DNA of 64,000 nt from Sphingobacteriaceae bacterium (lineage in GTDB: Bacteria; Bacteroidota; Bacteroidia; Sphingobacteriales; Sphingobacteriaceae). The DNA lies in NCBI GenBank assembly GCA_947460875.1, contig CANHGR010000003.1, forward strand, positions 170,674-234,673. Reading direction: 5' to 3'. The first letter of the stretch is position 1. Each line of letters starts with the position of its first letter. A program made the translations under genes and the position numbers. Below the pieces are notes generated by a model. That model was not told where the DNA came from and did no database searches. It saw only the letters and a list, made by a program, of their open reading frames with translations. This document shows positions 56,027 to 64,000 of the stretch, piece after piece.

Positions 56027-56076
56027 AAGGGGACGGAATCCAGTATGCTCTGGAGTAAGCCGAGGTTCAAGCCCTT
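56027..56076 (-). promoter_or_regulatory. Leader RNA alternative pairing in front of the attenuator
   Basis: On the minus strand AAGGG (56076-56072), inside the Arg-coding end of the leader ORF, can pair with CCCTT (56031-56027), enclosing a perfect hairpin TCCAG/CTGGA (56054-56039). A ribosome stalled at the Arg codons would hide AAGGG. Functional meaning is inferred. Confidence 0.35.
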
Positions 56077-56201
56077 GGCGTAATTGGTCGTCGTTGCCTT
56101 AAGATCGTTTTTGAATTAACGGAACGTGCAGATACAGCGTAAGTCACATCGCTCTGAATGGCCTGCTCCGCGGTAAATGTTGTATAAAGTGTTACGTTCA
56201 T
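56067..56201 (-). CDS. Leader peptide ORF with Arg-rich end, upstream of the arginine operon
   Basis: A 44-residue ORF from the ATG at 56201 to the TGA at 56067. It begins MNVTLYTTFTAEQ and ends ILRQRRPITPRA: four Arg (AGG, CGA, CGA, AGG) in the last nine residues, five in all. It lies 121 bases before the GNAT start codon and is followed by hairpins that resemble a terminator. This is the layout of ribosome-mediated attenuation, where scarce charged tRNA-Arg stalls translation. No signal or domain is seen, so the act of translation, not the peptide, would matter. The peptide is too short to be sure it is real. Confidence 0.55.
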   Translation of the reverse strand: MNVTLYTTFTAEQAIQSDVTYAVSARSVNSKTILRQRRPITPRA

Positions 56202-56270
56202 TTCTATAGCTTTGACTTACAAATAATTAATCGTTAGAATTACAAAGTTTTGAATAAAAATTGATTAATA

Positions 56271-56296
56271 CAAATGTAGTGTCAAATTATTGCAAA
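56271..56296 (-). promoter_or_regulatory. Probable promoter of the arginine operon leader
   Basis: A perfect -7 TACATTTG (56278-56271, minus strand) lies 70 bases before the leader ATG. TTTG at 56296-56293 is nearby, but the spacing (14) is short. Confidence 0.35.
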
Positions 56297-56321
56297 ATGG
56301 ACACATTGTGATTAGCACCTG

Positions 56322-57059
56322 TTACGCTACTTTTCTCAATTTAATGATTCCTGCCCAATGCATGAATCGCATAACAGGATAAACTGGGTCTACTTCAAAC
56401 CATCTTTTTGCAAAATTTGGACTATTTGGAAATTTGTGGTGATTGTTTTGAAATAGTTCCCCAAGCATCAGAAAATCAACAGGCGTAGTGTTTTTAGAAT
56501 GGTCTTTATTGTCAAAGTTTGAATAACCATATTTATGTCCGCACCAATTTACAATCGCTCCGTGCAATGGTCCCATTAAAATATGAATGGGCAGCAATGC
56601 AAACATCCAGCCATGTCCTGCAGGGACAAATATGACATAGAACCAAACGTAGAATGAAATGAAAATCAACCGAGTAATCGTAGAATTACTGATATCATCA
56701 AGCAACTTCCATTCGGGATAATTCCCTTGAAACTGTTTTTCAGGTAGTCTCTTATACTTCAAATAATCTTGAAATATATTCTTCGTTCTCCAACTCATAC
56801 TAAACACATCCTTGAAAAAATGTGGTGAATGGGGATCGTGCTCTGTATCACTAAAAGCGTGGTGCATCCGGTGCAGAATAGCATAAGCCCTTGGATTCAG
56901 AAATGATGATCCCTGGAAGATAAACGTCATAAAATAAAACGTGCGTTCCCAGCCTTTGTTAACAGTAAACATCTTATGGGATGCATATCGGTGTAGGAAA
57001 AAAGTTTGAAAGAATAGGGACAAAAACCAGTGCCCAAATAAAAAAGCAAGTACAATCAC
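56322..57059 (-). CDS. Acyl-CoA/fatty acid desaturase
   Basis: A 245-residue membrane di-iron enzyme from the GTG at 57059; an ATG at 57182 would reach 65 bases into the monooxygenase gene and add residues without homology. Histidine boxes are HRYASHK near the N terminus, HRMHHAFSD in the middle and NNHHKFPN near the C terminus. Four hydrophobic stretches fit the family. It introduces a double bond into fatty acyl chains to adjust membrane fluidity. Confidence 0.85.
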   Translation of the reverse strand: MIVLAFLFGHWFLSLFFQTFFLHRYASHKMFTVNKGWERTFYFMTFIFQGSSFLNPRAYAILHRMHHAFSDTEHDPHSPHFFKDVFSMSWRTKNIFQDYLKYKRLPEKQFQGNYPEWKLLDDISNSTITRLIFISFYVWFYVIFVPAGHGWMFALLPIHILMGPLHGAIVNWCGHKYGYSNFDNKDHSKNTTPVDFLMLGELFQNNHHKFPNSPNFAKRWFEVDPVYPVMRFMHWAGIIKLRKVA

Positions 57060-57117
57060 GAATGAAAAATTTTTGAAAGATACGTAAAATGTGCCACTAT
57101 GGATTGTATTTTGAATG

Positions 57118-58137
57118 TTACGATGAAACTTTGATGTCAAACATCTCTGCCAATAGAGCAAAGGATTGCAGTCGATCTTCAAAATCCTCAGTGATTGTCA
57201 GCGCGATTAACTCCTCTACATCGTAGGCAGATAATAGTTCGATGAGCTTTGGTTTTAATTGTTGCGGTGTCCCGGACAGAACTCTTTTGCGATTGAAGTT
57301 GATCCTTTCAAGTTCCGCTGGAGAATAGTAAACATTTTTAATATCCTCAAAAGATGCCGGACTTAAGCCCAATCCTTTTTCTAATTGAAGAAAACGAAAA
57401 TCCATCAGCGCCTGGTGCCTAAAAATTTTCTCTTCACTTTCAGAACAAAATACAAATATTGCAACGTTTGCGGCTTGCATTATCAGATCTTCCGAAGGCT
57501 GGAATCTTTCTCGATACATTGCTACCGCTTCTGGTCCGCCAATTGGGTTTATAAAATGGGCAAATGAAAATCCCATTCCAAAGTGAGCTGCAAAAACACC
57601 ACTTTGCCCGCTGGAGCTTAATAGCCACTGTGAAGGCACCGTTTCTATCTGCGGTATAGCTTTTATGCGTTCTTTTATTGAGCCTGCTTCTGCAGTATCG
57701 TGCAAATAGTGTTGTAAATCTGATAGCTGTTCTATAAAATCATGTTCGCTAAATCGATTGGATGGATTTAGCATAGTCGCCGTAATTCTATCCGTGCCCG
57801 GTGCTCTACCCATTCCTAAATCAATCCTACCGGGAAAAATCGCTTCCAGCATCCTGAAATTTTCAGCAACTTTCAAGGCGCTGTGGTTTGGTAGCATTAT
57901 CCCGCCCGAACCTACTCGAATTCGATTAGTCTCTCCCGCCAAATGTGCAATTAGCACTTCGGGAGTTGAGCCTGCAAGACTCGAAGTGTTATGATGTTCC
58001 GACACCCAAAAACGAGTGTATCCCAGCTTCTCTGCGAGTTTGGCAAGCTCCACAGTTTCCTGAATTGCCTGCGCCGCTGTAGCACCCTTTCTAATTGGCG
58101 ACTGGTCAAGAATGCTTAGTCGAATGGAGCTGCTCAT
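57118..58137 (-). CDS. LLM class flavin-dependent oxidoreductase
   Basis: A 339-residue luciferase-like monooxygenase of the MsnO8-like group. N-terminal LSILDQSPIRKGATAAQAI, RFWVSEHHNTSSLAGSTPEV and GIMLPNHSALKVAENFRML are typical, as is the C-terminal SGTPQQLKPKLIELL. It uses FMNH2 supplied by a reductase. Substrate unknown. It is followed by the desaturase. Confidence 0.88.
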   Translation of the reverse strand: MSSSIRLSILDQSPIRKGATAAQAIQETVELAKLAEKLGYTRFWVSEHHNTSSLAGSTPEVLIAHLAGETNRIRVGSGGIMLPNHSALKVAENFRMLEAIFPGRIDLGMGRAPGTDRITATMLNPSNRFSEHDFIEQLSDLQHYLHDTAEAGSIKERIKAIPQIETVPSQWLLSSSGQSGVFAAHFGMGFSFAHFINPIGGPEAVAMYRERFQPSEDLIMQAANVAIFVFCSESEEKIFRHQALMDFRFLQLEKGLGLSPASFEDIKNVYYSPAELERINFNRKRVLSGTPQQLKPKLIELLSAYDVEELIALTITEDFEDRLQSFALLAEMFDIKVSS

Positions 58138-58284
58138 ATTTTATGATTGCAAACTTAGAGTCATCGTTTGGTTTATAAACCTCTTCTCAGCTTTTATGGC
58201 ATAAAGATTACTTTCGTCGATTTTTACGATGCATAAATTAAATTTCTGTTTGCGACTTAACAGATTTACCTTTATAACGAAGCG

Positions 58285-59433
58285 ATGCAAAGAAAGTTAA
58301 TTACACTTTACCTTCTGATTTCAATAAGCAAAATTTCTGTTGCTCAGGACATGCCCTACGCTCGAAAGATTGTAGATACTTTAACGTCACCCTATTTTTG
58401 GGGAAGAGGCTACACCAACCAGGGTATGGAAAAGACTGCAGCATATTTGGCAAGTCAGTATAGCGTTTTCGGCTTGCATCCCTTAGGTGCCAAAAATTTC
58501 CTTCAGAAATTCTCCTACACTGTGAATAGTTTTCCCGATGCAATGGAGGTATCTATTAATGGCACCAAGCTAATGGCCGGAAACGAATTTATTGTTTCGC
58601 CAGAAAGTATGGGTAGAAAAGGAAAAGGACTGCTGCTGAAGAAAGATAGCCTGACTTACATTGATACAGCGAACAAAGTTGCACTTTTTTTGAAAGATAA
58701 GCTTACTTGGTCTGTTGCTCAAGAAAATACAGTCGATTTGATCATATTGGCTGACAAGAAAGCTATAAACGGCGATCCCTCATTTATTGAATTTAATGTG
58801 GTAAGCAAACTGGTCAGTTTTGAAGCAAATAATATTTGCGGCTTTGTAAAAGGCTTTAGACAGCCTGATTCTGTGATTCTTATCTCCGCACATTATGATC
58901 ACCTTGGCGGAATGGGTAAAGATGTATACTTTCCCGGTGCAAATGACAATGCCAGCGGTATCTCATTATTATTGGGCCTTGCAAAATATTATGCTGCAAA
59001 TCCACAACCCTACTCCATTGCCTTTATTGCATTTGCTGGCGAGGAAGCTGGATTATTAGGATCGAAATATTTCACTGAGAATCCATTAATTCCGCTATCA
59101 AACATTCGGTTTTTGATAAATGTTGATATGGTTGGTACAGGAGAAGAAGGTATCACCATTGTAAATGCCACCCAAAATCCGAAAGAGTATTCTATTTTAA
59201 CGCAATTAAATTTCGTTGATAGATATCTTTCGAAAATCAACTCAAGAGGAAAGGCTGCTAATAGCGATCATTACTGGTTCGCTGAAAAAGGTGTGCCAGC
59301 GTTTTTTATCTATACTCTTGGAGGCGTCAAATCTTATCATGATGTTTTTGACGTATCTAATACATTGCCCTTGAATGAATATGAGGATGTATTCAAACTA
59401 ATTTTAAAATTCAATGATCGATTAATGGAATGA
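58285..59433 (+). CDS. Secreted M28 family metallopeptidase
   Basis: A 382-residue di-zinc aminopeptidase with a signal peptide (ending ISVAQ). Zinc ligands are in SAHYDHLGG, PGANDNASGISLL, AGEEAGLLGSKYF and VDMVG; the last His is in GVKSYHDVFD. Its TGA overlaps the subtilase ATG, so the two secreted peptidases form an operon. Probably degrades peptides at the cell surface. Confidence 0.9.
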   Translation: MQRKLITLYLLISISKISVAQDMPYARKIVDTLTSPYFWGRGYTNQGMEKTAAYLASQYSVFGLHPLGAKNFLQKFSYTVNSFPDAMEVSINGTKLMAGNEFIVSPESMGRKGKGLLLKKDSLTYIDTANKVALFLKDKLTWSVAQENTVDLIILADKKAINGDPSFIEFNVVSKLVSFEANNICGFVKGFRQPDSVILISAHYDHLGGMGKDVYFPGANDNASGISLLLGLAKYYAANPQPYSIAFIAFAGEEAGLLGSKYFTENPLIPLSNIRFLINVDMVGTGEEGITIVNATQNPKEYSILTQLNFVDRYLSKINSRGKAANSDHYWFAEKGVPAFFIYTLGGVKSYHDVFDVSNTLPLNEYEDVFKLILKFNDRLME

Positions 59434-61586
59434 GGCTGTCGGTTTTTATATTGCTAATTTTTATAACAGCACAGGTTACTGCCCTCGCCCAAAGTGCTAT
59501 ACTCTCAAGAACTTTCAAGCTTGCACCGGGAACCTCTTCCAGAGATTATATCGCAGGTTTACTTATTGTAAAGTTTAAGCCTTCCCAGCTGAGAACATTA
59601 AGCAAAGTGGCAGCAATAAATACCCCTGTCGGATCTCAAGTAAGTTTAAAAAGTGCGAAAATTGAGAGTATAAGTAAAAAGTTTTCTGGTCCGACAATTA
59701 GCACAACAGAAGATTCAATAGGTCTTGACCGTATCTACGAAATTAGATTTTCTGGAAACAGTAATATCGAAACAGTAATTAATGAGCTATTGCAGAACCC
59801 CCAGATTGAGTATGCCGAGCCAAGCTATATTTACCGTACCAATTACATCCCAAATGATCCTTCTTATGTTAGTCAGGCGTATTTAGCGCAGGTCAAAGCA
59901 CCCGATTCTTGGAATTTGATTAGAAGCTCTTCAACTATTATAATTGCAATAGTTGACTCTGGAACTGATTTGGATCATCCGGATTTAGCCGCAAATATTT
60001 ATGTAAATACTTCCGACCCCGTGGATGGAATTGATAATGATAACGATGGCTATACAGACAATAACCGGGGATGGGATTTTATAGGGCTTTCTGGAATAAA
60101 CCGCCTGCAAGACGGCGATCCCTCAATTACAAGCGATAGTACGACTCATGGTGCACATGTCAGCGGAATCGCATCTGCGATTTCTAATAATGGAATTGGC
60201 GTCGCGAGTATCGCTTCAGATGCAAAATTATTAATAGTAAAAGCAAGTGCAGACAATGATGCAAGCGCCATATATGCAGGATTTGAAGGGATAAAATATG
60301 CTGCAGACCACGGCGCTAAAATTATAAATTGTTCTTGGGGAGGCTATAATAGTAGTGCGTTTGCAATAGACATCGTAAACTATGCTATAAATAAAGATTG
60401 CCTTATTATTGCGGCGGCCGGAAACGACAACACTTCGATCAATCATTATCCTTCTTCTTACACAGGCGTAATCTCAGTGGCTTCGGTCGATGCTTTAGAC
60501 AGAAAAAGTAGTTTTTCAAATTATGGCGTAAAGATTTCTATAAGCGCTCCAGGTAATAGTATTTTTAATACGTTATACAACAATACATACGGATCATTTT
60601 CCGGCACTTCAATGGCCGCACCTTTGGTTGCAAGTGCCGCTGCTTTAGTTAAAGCGTATTATCCCTTTTACACGATGAAGCAGATTGGGCAAATAATCGT
60701 TTCCGCAGCAGATATTATCGACGCCAGAAATCCTACATATTTCGGACAATTAGGCTCCGGCAGATTAAATATACAACGCGCACTGATGCAAAATTTTTCA
60801 CAAAGTATCACATTTCCCGTTTTAGCTTCCAAAACCTATGGTGACCCAGATTTTGACCTGGCAGCTACAGCGAGCTCTGGCTTAACGGTAAGTTTTATTA
60901 GTAGCAATACAGATGTCGCAACTATTGTAAATGGAAAGGCTCATATCGTTGGCGCCGGAACTACTACAATAACTGCTAAACAATTTGGAAACGCTAATTA
61001 TACTGCTGCGGCAGATGTAAGTCGCGTATTGACCGTTACTAAAGCAGCGCAATTTATAACATTCGCTAACATACCAGTACAGTTAAGGGGCGGCAGCGAA
61101 TACATGTTGCAAGTAGGCTCTAGTTCGGGCCTTCCTGTCAATCTAATTAGTTCAGATCCGTTTATAGCATCTTTAACAGGCGGAAAACTATTGCCTCTCC
61201 GAGTGGGTCGGCTGAGCATTTCTGCTTCGCAGGAAGGTAACTCAAATTATTTACCCGCAACCGCGATTATTCAAAATGTTCAGGTAACCGATATCGACGG
61301 ATCGGTAATAAAGATTTTGCCGGCTGTATCGCCGAACGGAGATGGCATCAACGACTTTCTAACAATAGAAGGCATACGGGATTTTTCGAATAATCAAGTC
61401 ATCGTATTCACAGGAACTGGTGCTCAAGTATTTCATGTGAGCAACTATAACAACGATGATCATATTTTTAAAGGATTGAACAAAAACGGAAATACATTAC
61501 CTCAAGGAACATATTTTTACCTTGTTCAATTTCATTCGGAAGGGCAGAGCCAGCGTAAAGCAGGATATTTTGTACTGAAATATTAA
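59430..61586 (+). CDS. Secreted S8 subtilase with type B T9SS sorting domain
   Basis: A 718-residue serine peptidase with a signal peptide. A fervidolysin-type N-terminal propeptide (VKFKPSQLR...PQIEYAEPSYIYR) precedes the catalytic domain: Asp in IAIVDSGTDLDHPDL, His in THGAHVSGIASA, Asn in AAAGNDN, Ser in SFSGTSMAAPLVASAAAL. Two bacterial Ig-like repeats (around residues 460-620) follow, then the C-terminal CHU-type domain (VSPNGDGINDFLTIEG to RKAGYFVLKY), the type B signal that uses a PorP/SprF partner. That partner is the next gene. Confidence 0.92.
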   Translation: MRLSVFILLIFITAQVTALAQSAILSRTFKLAPGTSSRDYIAGLLIVKFKPSQLRTLSKVAAINTPVGSQVSLKSAKIESISKKFSGPTISTTEDSIGLDRIYEIRFSGNSNIETVINELLQNPQIEYAEPSYIYRTNYIPNDPSYVSQAYLAQVKAPDSWNLIRSSSTIIIAIVDSGTDLDHPDLAANIYVNTSDPVDGIDNDNDGYTDNNRGWDFIGLSGINRLQDGDPSITSDSTTHGAHVSGIASAISNNGIGVASIASDAKLLIVKASADNDASAIYAGFEGIKYAADHGAKIINCSWGGYNSSAFAIDIVNYAINKDCLIIAAAGNDNTSINHYPSSYTGVISVASVDALDRKSSFSNYGVKISISAPGNSIFNTLYNNTYGSFSGTSMAAPLVASAAALVKAYYPFYTMKQIGQIIVSAADIIDARNPTYFGQLGSGRLNIQRALMQNFSQSITFPVLASKTYGDPDFDLAATASSGLTVSFISSNTDVATIVNGKAHIVGAGTTTITAKQFGNANYTAAADVSRVLTVTKAAQFITFANIPVQLRGGSEYMLQVGSSSGLPVNLISSDPFIASLTGGKLLPLRVGRLSISASQEGNSNYLPATAIIQNVQVTDIDGSVIKILPAVSPNGDGINDFLTIEGIRDFSNNQVIVFTGTGAQVFHVSNYNNDDHIFKGLNKNGNTLPQGTYFYLVQFHSEGQSQRKAGYFVLKY

Positions 61587-61597
61587 ATCTTTAGTTA

Positions 61598-62506
61598 ATG
61601 ACAGGAAGAAATCCAGTTTGTAAGTTGAGCGCCCGTAACTGGCTATTAGTTGCCATAAGTTTCCTTAATATAGTGCCCGTTTCAGCGCAGCAATTAGCTA
61701 ATTACACGCAATACATGAATAACGGAACTCCGTACAACTCAGGTTTTTCGTTGATAAATAAGAGTTCAGATATTACCCTATCTGGAAAAATCCAGTGGGC
61801 AGGCATTGATGGCGCTCCTCAATCATTTTTACTGAATGGAAATCTGCAGCTCGCAGGGCTTAAAGCATCTACTGGTTTAGTAATTAGACAAGATAAATTT
61901 GGCTCGGATAATCAATCATCCGCTAGCTTATTCTTCGCTAAAGCAGTCGCAATTACATCCAGTACATTTTTGGCTTCCTCTGCCCATATTGGCTTTGAAA
62001 CTTTCAATGGAAGTTACTCTCAATTAGACCCAACAGATCCACTCTTTCGAAATGATATCAATGTAACTTCGGCGACAGTTGGAATTGGTGTTCTCTTATA
62101 TAATCCTGATAAATTTTATATTGGCGTTGCGATGCCGTCTTTAAGAATAGGACCGTCGCGTTTCGGCCCGTCCAGCACACTATATATTTCCGCAGGTTAT
62201 CTTTATGAGATAGATTATAAACTAGCAATAAAGCCCTCAGTCCTCATTTCGTATGCTTCTAAAATCCCGGCAACGGCAGATATTTCTACTACACTCTATT
62301 TAGGAACACTTGGTCTAGGTGCGGGTTTCAATACAAATAAGGAGGCAGCAGGAATCTTTTCTTACCATGTAAGCAATATTAAAATGGGCTATAGTTATCG
62401 AACAAGCTTAAGTAATCAAGTGATTGGAGGAATTAGCACCGGAACTCATGAGTTGAGTGTCGGCTTTTACTTGGGGAAAAATAAAATTGCGAAAGTTCAA
62501 CTCTAA
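61598..62506 (+). CDS. PorP/SprF family type IX secretion protein
   Basis: A 302-residue outer membrane beta-barrel protein of the PorP/SprF family, with a signal peptide ending VSAQQ. It shows the family start QLANYTQYMNNGTPYNSGFS and the ending GGISTGTHELSVGFYLGK. Partner of type B T9SS cargo; here it follows the subtilase by 11 bases, so it probably helps secrete or anchor it. Confidence 0.88.
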   Translation: MTGRNPVCKLSARNWLLVAISFLNIVPVSAQQLANYTQYMNNGTPYNSGFSLINKSSDITLSGKIQWAGIDGAPQSFLLNGNLQLAGLKASTGLVIRQDKFGSDNQSSASLFFAKAVAITSSTFLASSAHIGFETFNGSYSQLDPTDPLFRNDINVTSATVGIGVLLYNPDKFYIGVAMPSLRIGPSRFGPSSTLYISAGYLYEIDYKLAIKPSVLISYASKIPATADISTTLYLGTLGLGAGFNTNKEAAGIFSYHVSNIKMGYSYRTSLSNQVIGGISTGTHELSVGFYLGKNKIAKVQL

Positions 62507-62512
62507 TTTGAA

Positions 62513-62880
62513 TCACTTTACGATCTCGGCTTCCATTATGAAAATTTCCGACCTTGAATCGCCCGATTCATTCAAAACAATTTTTCCCCTGATTTTAATG
62601 GGCTTATCTGAAACCGGGATCGCGCGTTCTTACTATGAATTTCAACCATAGAAGAGATATATCCCTATCCACAATAAGCGCATTGATCATAAGGAACAAC
62701 AGCTAGCATAAACTCTTGGCTTGAAGATTCTGCTTTTACCGGGATATAATATTCGGGCAATTCTACAAGCTTGTTATTTAGTGCTTTTAATTGAGTAGGA
62801 AAGTTCGGTACCATTCTAAAATCGGTGTTGTTAATATATTGCTACTCTGATAAAAGATAATTGATATTTTTTGAAGTAAA
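62513..62880 (-). pseudogene. DUF3299-like protein, decayed
   Basis: Minus-strand reading gives KNINYLLSE, TAG, QYINNTDFRMVPNFPTQLKA, LVELPEYYIPVKAESSSQEF, VVPYDQCAYCG, TAG (62665), GYISSMVEIH, then after a frameshift KPIKIRGKIVLNESGDSRSE and IFIMEAEIVK with a stop at 62513. The order fits DUF3299 proteins (IPL, CxxC, and closing DAEI). The gene has at least two stops and one frameshift. The only ORF over 60 codons here (62457) is an unrelated shadow. Confidence 0.5.
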
Positions 62881-63065
62881 AGCAGAAAATTTATTTATAA
62901 ATCCTATTTCGTGTTAGAAAATCCTTAAAAAGGAACTAAAATTTTTCATTTTTTAAATAATTGATCATTTTTATTGACAGAACTTTTTTTCATTCCTAAC
63001 AAAAGACGAACAATTAAATAAAACTTATTGACTCTGGATAGGTAGTCTTATTTATCGAATTTTTG

Positions 63066-63073
63066 TACTTTTG
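63066..63073 (+). promoter_or_regulatory. -7 promoter element before the YifB gene
   Basis: TACTTTTG matches TAnnTTTG, 86 bases before the ATG at 63159. No good -33 was found. Confidence 0.3.
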
Positions 63074-63158
63074 AATAAAGAACGACATCTAGGTGCCGAT
63101 CTCTTTCCACATTAACTTCTCTCAGTTTTTTTTGGTTTATAAATGTTAGCACTAAACG

Positions 63159-64000
63159 ATGCTTGTAAAAACCTATGGAAGTGCTGTATATGGTATTGAG
63201 GCTACTACCATCACAATTGAAGTAAATATATCCTCCGGCACCCGATATTATATTGTCGGTCTTCCGGATAATGCTATCAAAGAAAGCTTCCACAGGGTGG
63301 AGAGCGCCATTAAGACTTCGGGCTTTCATATGCCCAGGCAAAAAATAGTCGTCAACCTTGCACCTGCAGATATTCGGAAAGAAGGATCATCTTATGATTT
63401 GGGAATCGCAGTCGGCATTCTCGCGGCATCCAATCAACTGAATCCGGAACTTCTAGATCAATATTTGGTTTTAGGTGAACTGTCCCTAGATGGAGGATTT
63501 CAAGCGATAAAAGGTGCACTACCTATCGCGATCCAGGCAAGAAAAGAAGGCTATAAAGGAATATTGCTTCCGAAAGCAAACGCGCGGGAAGCTGCTATCG
63601 TTAGCGATCTGTCGGTTTATGGCATTTCGACACTCTGCGAAGTCGTCGATTTCATGAATGCTAAATCTATCTTAACACCGACAATAGTAGATACCCGAGA
63701 GGAATTTATTAGAAAAATCAACGACTATGAGAGCGACTTTTCGGACGTAAAAGGCCAGGAAAATATTAAACGCGCGCTCGAAATTGCCGCCGCCGGCGGC
63801 CACAACGTAATTCTTATCGGACCGCCTGGGGCTGGAAAAACGATGCTTGCTAAAAGATTTCCGACCATTCTCCCTCCTTTAAATCTATCGGAAGCGTTAG
63901 AAACCACCAAAATCCATTCGGTTGCAGGAAAACTAGCCGCCTCAGACTCATTGATGACTATAAGGCCTTTTCGTTCTCCACACCATACGATAAGCGATGT
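63159..64000 (+). CDS. YifB/ComM family Mg-chelatase-like ATPase, cut by the window end
   Basis: The open frame from the ATG at 63159 ([20 protein letters not shown]) runs off the window, so about 280 of roughly 510 residues are seen. The N-terminal Lon-S5-like (ChlI) domain includes [19 protein letters not shown] and [20 protein letters not shown]; then the AAA+ domain begins with Walker [14 protein letters not shown]. Relatives such as ComM promote branch migration during natural transformation. The sequence after SPHHTISDV is missing. Confidence 0.93.
   Translation, partial: MLVKTYGSAVYGIEATTITIEVNISSGTRYYIVGLPDNAIKESFHRVESAIKTSGFHMPRQKIVVNLAPADIRKEGSSYDLGIAVGILAASNQLNPELLDQYLVLGELSLDGGFQAIKGALPIAIQARKEGYKGILLPKANAREAAIVSDLSVYGISTLCEVVDFMNAKSILTPTIVDTREEFIRKINDYESDFSDVKGQENIKRALEIAAAGGHNVILIGPPGAGKTMLAKRFPTILPPLNLSEALETTKIHSVAGKLAASDSLMTIRPFRSPHHTISD

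Noticed and set aside
57060..57182. N-terminal extension of the desaturase
   Set aside because: It overlaps the monooxygenase gene by 65 bases and reads as non-homologous text; the GTG at 57059 fits the family better.
1..64000. tRNA, rRNA, CRISPR, prophage or insertion sequences
   Set aside because: No cloverleaf, repeat-spacer array, transposase or integrase text was recognised on either strand.

Overview
The window is AT-rich, densely packed bacterial chromosome that looks like the phylum Bacteroidota, most probably the family Sphingobacteriaceae. The reasons are the type IX secretion signatures (a type B sorting domain next to a PorP/SprF protein), the argF' type carbamoyltransferase, the IPExxxVDY family gene beside acpP, a bacillithiol-transferase-like protein, A-rich start regions without Shine-Dalgarno sequences, and promoters of the TTTG / TAnnTTTG type. 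No tRNA, rRNA, CRISPR array, prophage or transposase was recognised.

Layout. 1-3.7 kb: an NlpC/P60 cell wall peptidase and pyruvate dehydrogenase E1-alpha plus E2. 3.8-6.6 kb: an intact and a broken DUF4197 gene, then an ECF sigma factor with a truncated partner. 6.6-11.5 kb: an M1 aminopeptidase, then a phosphate block (PiT transporter, DUF47, PhoR-like kinase) with a Pho-box-like promoter. 11.5-17.5 kb: a type III polyketide synthase, methyltransferase and flavoprotein operon, divergent from a UbiA prenyltransferase and an ABC transporter. 17.5-30.5 kb: mixed metabolism (OmpA lipoprotein, YfiT, FAD protein, PIG-L deacetylase with two tiny membrane ORFs and a sodium:solute symporter, DUF2911, histidine kinase, gltX). 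30.9-41.7 kb: B12-dependent ribonucleotide reductase, pyruvate kinase, then acpP-fabF-rnc-yicC-gmk-nadD and miaE. 41.9-46.3 kb: monooxygenase, tetrapyrrole-type methylase and aminotransferase. 46.4-56.3 kb: a nearly complete arginine operon (GNAT-argG-argC-argD-argF'-argB-proC-argE-argH), preceded by a 44-codon ORF ending in an Arg-rich stretch and two hairpins, which looks like an attenuator. 56.3-58.1 kb: desaturase and luciferase-like monooxygenase. 58.3-62.5 kb: M28 peptidase, secreted subtilase and PorP/SprF. 63.2 kb to the end: the start of a YifB/ComM ATPase.

Several intergenic gaps hold decayed genes that simple ORF calling misses: a DUF4197 lipoprotein, the tail of an anti-sigma/TonB-like protein, a TetR regulator, a small membrane protein, a conserved protein of about 270 residues with many stop codons, and a DUF3299 protein. 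The most interesting signals are the arginine leader, the Pho-box promoter, the type III PKS cluster and a possible structured small RNA at 21.2 kb. All functional calls come from reading motifs and remembered families; no database search was possible.
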